Below, piece after piece: positions 4,791 to 6,171 of a stretch of DNA of 6,171 bases. The notes beneath the pieces were generated by a model. That model worked only from the letters and a program-made list of their open reading frames with translations. It was not told the origin of the DNA and made no database searches. The stretch comes from Candidatus Scybalomonas excrementavium (GTDB lineage: Bacteria; Bacillota; Clostridia; Lachnospirales; Lachnospiraceae), in assembly GCA_017694765.1 (NCBI GenBank), contig JADIML010000016.1, positions 1 to 6,171 of the forward strand, read 5' to 3'. A program made the position numbers and the translations under genes. Numbering within the stretch: position 1 is the stretch's first letter; each line of letters opens with the position of its first letter.

Positions 4791-6002
4791 ATGTATTGCA
4801 CACGCAAGATAACAAATCAGATCACTTGGGTAGGAGGCTATGATAGACGTCTTGGACTCTTTGAAAATCTATTTCCAATCCCACGTGGTATCACTTACAA
4901 CTCCTATCTAATTATGGATGAAAAAGTCGCTTTATTAGATACTGTCGACTCTTCTATCTCACGTCAATTTTTAGAAAATATCACACATACTTTAAATGGT
5001 AGAGCCGTTGATTATTTAATTGTAAATCATATGGAACCTGACCACTGCTCCAATATAGAAGATTTATTAATCCGATATCCAGATATGAAAATTGTTGGAA
5101 ATGCCAAAACGATTGACTTAATCAAACAATTTTATGATATGGATATTGATAACAATATAATAATTGTAAAAGAAAATGAAAGTATCTCTTTAGGAGAACA
5201 TACTCTTCGTTTCTATATGACACCTATGGTTCACTGGCCAGAAGTCATGATGACTTATGAAGAAAAAGAAGGAATTCTCTTCTCTGCTGATGCCTTTGGT
5301 AGCTTTGGAGCATTAAATGGAAACTTATTTAATGATGAAATCGATTTCAATTCTGAATGGTTATCTGATTATAGACGTTATTACGGAAATATTGTTGGTA
5401 AATATGGTATGCAAGTTCAAAATGCTATTAAAAAAGTAGCCAACTTAGAAGTCCGTATCATTTGTCCATTACATGGTCCAGTATGGCGTACAAATATTGA
5501 ATATTTATTAGATAAATATAATAAATGGAGCACGTATACTCCAGAAGAACAATCTGTTGCTCTCTTTTACGGCTCTATGTATGGAGATACAGAAAATGCT
5601 ATCAATATTTTAGCCAATGAATTAGCAGAATCAGGTATTAAAAACATTGTGGTACATGATGTATCTAATACTCATGTTTCCACTTTAATTGAGGAAGTAT
5701 TCCGTTGTAGCCATATCGTGATCGCTGCTCCAACGTATAATGGTTCTATTTATCCAGCGATGTTTAACTTCTTACATGATATGCAGGCATTAAATCTTCA
5801 AAATCGTACCGTTGGATTAATGGATAATGGTTCATGGGCTCCAACAGCAAATCGTCAGATTCTCGCAATGATTGAATCTATGAAAAACATGGAAGTATTA
5901 CAACCAGTTGTAAGCATTCGTTCTGCTTTAAAAGAAAACACAAGAGAACAACTGATGGAATTAAAAGATGCTCTTTTACATTCTTTACAAGGCGAAGAAT
6001 AA
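4791..6002 (+). CDS. fprA: FprA-type flavodiiron protein (oxygen / nitric oxide reductase)
   Basis: This 403-residue protein has the standard class A flavodiiron layout. Residues 1 to about 250 form a metallo-beta-lactamase-like diiron domain with ligands His80, Glu82, Asp84 (NHMEPDH, followed by His85), His148 (MVHWPE), Asp167 (FSADAFG) and His228 (PLHGPVW). From about residue 255 there is a flavodoxin domain with the FMN phosphate loop GSMYGDTENA and a second FMN loop APTYNGSIYPAM. There is no C-terminal rubredoxin or flavin reductase extension, so electrons must come from a separate partner such as rubredoxin; none is encoded in the window. In anaerobes such enzymes reduce O2 to water and, in some members, NO to N2O; sequence alone does not settle which here. 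All diiron ligands are intact. It follows sod by 27 bp and ends 48 bp before a terminator. Confidence 0.96.
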   Translation: MYCTRKITNQITWVGGYDRRLGLFENLFPIPRGITYNSYLIMDEKVALLDTVDSSISRQFLENITHTLNGRAVDYLIVNHMEPDHCSNIEDLLIRYPDMKIVGNAKTIDLIKQFYDMDIDNNIIIVKENESISLGEHTLRFYMTPMVHWPEVMMTYEEKEGILFSADAFGSFGALNGNLFNDEIDFNSEWLSDYRRYYGNIVGKYGMQVQNAIKKVANLEVRIICPLHGPVWRTNIEYLLDKYNKWSTYTPEEQSVALFYGSMYGDTENAINILANELAESGIKNIVVHDVSNTHVSTLIEEVFRCSHIVIAAPTYNGSIYPAMFNFLHDMQALNLQNRTVGLMDNGSWAPTANRQILAMIESMKNMEVLQPVVSIRSALKENTREQLMELKDALLHSLQGEE

Positions 6003-6050
6003 GAAACATTGAAACTACAAATATATTAACGAAATATCCAAACTTGTTAC

Positions 6051-6100
6051 AAAAGGAAATCAAGTACCTCAAAAAGTAAGTACTTGGTTTCCTTTTCTTT
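6051..6100 (+). terminator. Intrinsic terminator of the sod-fprA unit
   Basis: A 17-bp stem forms between 6051-6067 (AAAAGGAAATCAAGTAC) and 6080-6096 (GTACTTGGTTTCCTTTT) with a single T-G wobble and a 12-nt loop. The 3' arm ends in TTTT and runs on into CTTTTGC. It is the strongest hairpin in the window. The A run at its 5' foot means it may also stop transcription arriving from the opposite direction. The remaining bases to 6171 contain nothing I can identify. Confidence 0.88.
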
Positions 6101-6171
6101 TGCTCTCCTCTATCCGTAGCTTTTCTTTTATGAAATAGATCGGAAACCTATTAGTTTACATAATATTATTA

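Noticed and set aside
5878..6072. Reverse-strand 64-residue reading frame over the 3' end of fprA
   Set aside because: It overlaps fprA coding sequence and part of the terminator stem. Its hydrophobic look comes from antisense AT-rich sequence.

Overview
This window suggests a low-GC, anaerobic or microaerophilic Firmicute, most likely a Clostridia member of the Lachnospiraceae type. That placement is an inference from three things: AT-rich coding with strong AGGAGG-type ribosome binding sites, a SufU-type (not IscU-type) scaffold in a suf operon, and a stand-alone flavodiiron protein beside a superoxide dismutase. I cannot name the species. All five complete genes and the one partial gene are on the + strand.

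Region 1 (1-3479) is the distal part of a suf iron-sulfur cluster assembly operon in the order sufB (5' truncated by the window edge), sufD, sufS, sufU. Gaps are 12 bp and 2 bp, and sufS/sufU overlap by 11 bp, so the four are almost certainly co-transcribed and translationally coupled. SufS takes sulfur from cysteine, SufU (a Zn protein) accepts it, and SufB-SufD, with the ATPase SufC presumably encoded just upstream, forms the scaffold on which the cluster is built. The catalytic residues I could check are present in all four. A strong intrinsic terminator (3512-3549) closes the operon.

Region 2 (3480-4145) is 666 bp of very AT-rich DNA with no convincing gene. It holds the suf terminator, a second terminator-like hairpin (3622-3672), two candidate promoters (3734-3762 and 3889-3916), a PerR-box-like palindrome over the second -10 element, and several short direct and inverted repeats. 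If the second promoter is used, the next operon has an untranslated leader of about 220 nt.

Region 3 (4146-6002) is a two-gene oxygen-defence unit. It encodes an Fe/Mn-family superoxide dismutase with several non-standard second-sphere residues and, 27 bp downstream, an FprA-type flavodiiron protein (O2 and/or NO reductase). Functionally they complement each other: SOD turns superoxide into H2O2 plus O2, and FprA reduces O2 to water. A second strong terminator (6051-6100) ends this unit. The final 70 bp hold nothing recognisable.

I see no undescribed multi-gene system here. The points most worth a second look are the altered SOD active-site shell (Gln to Arg at the redox-tuning position, two Trp to Phe changes, a shortened loop) and the structured leader region with its PerR-like site.
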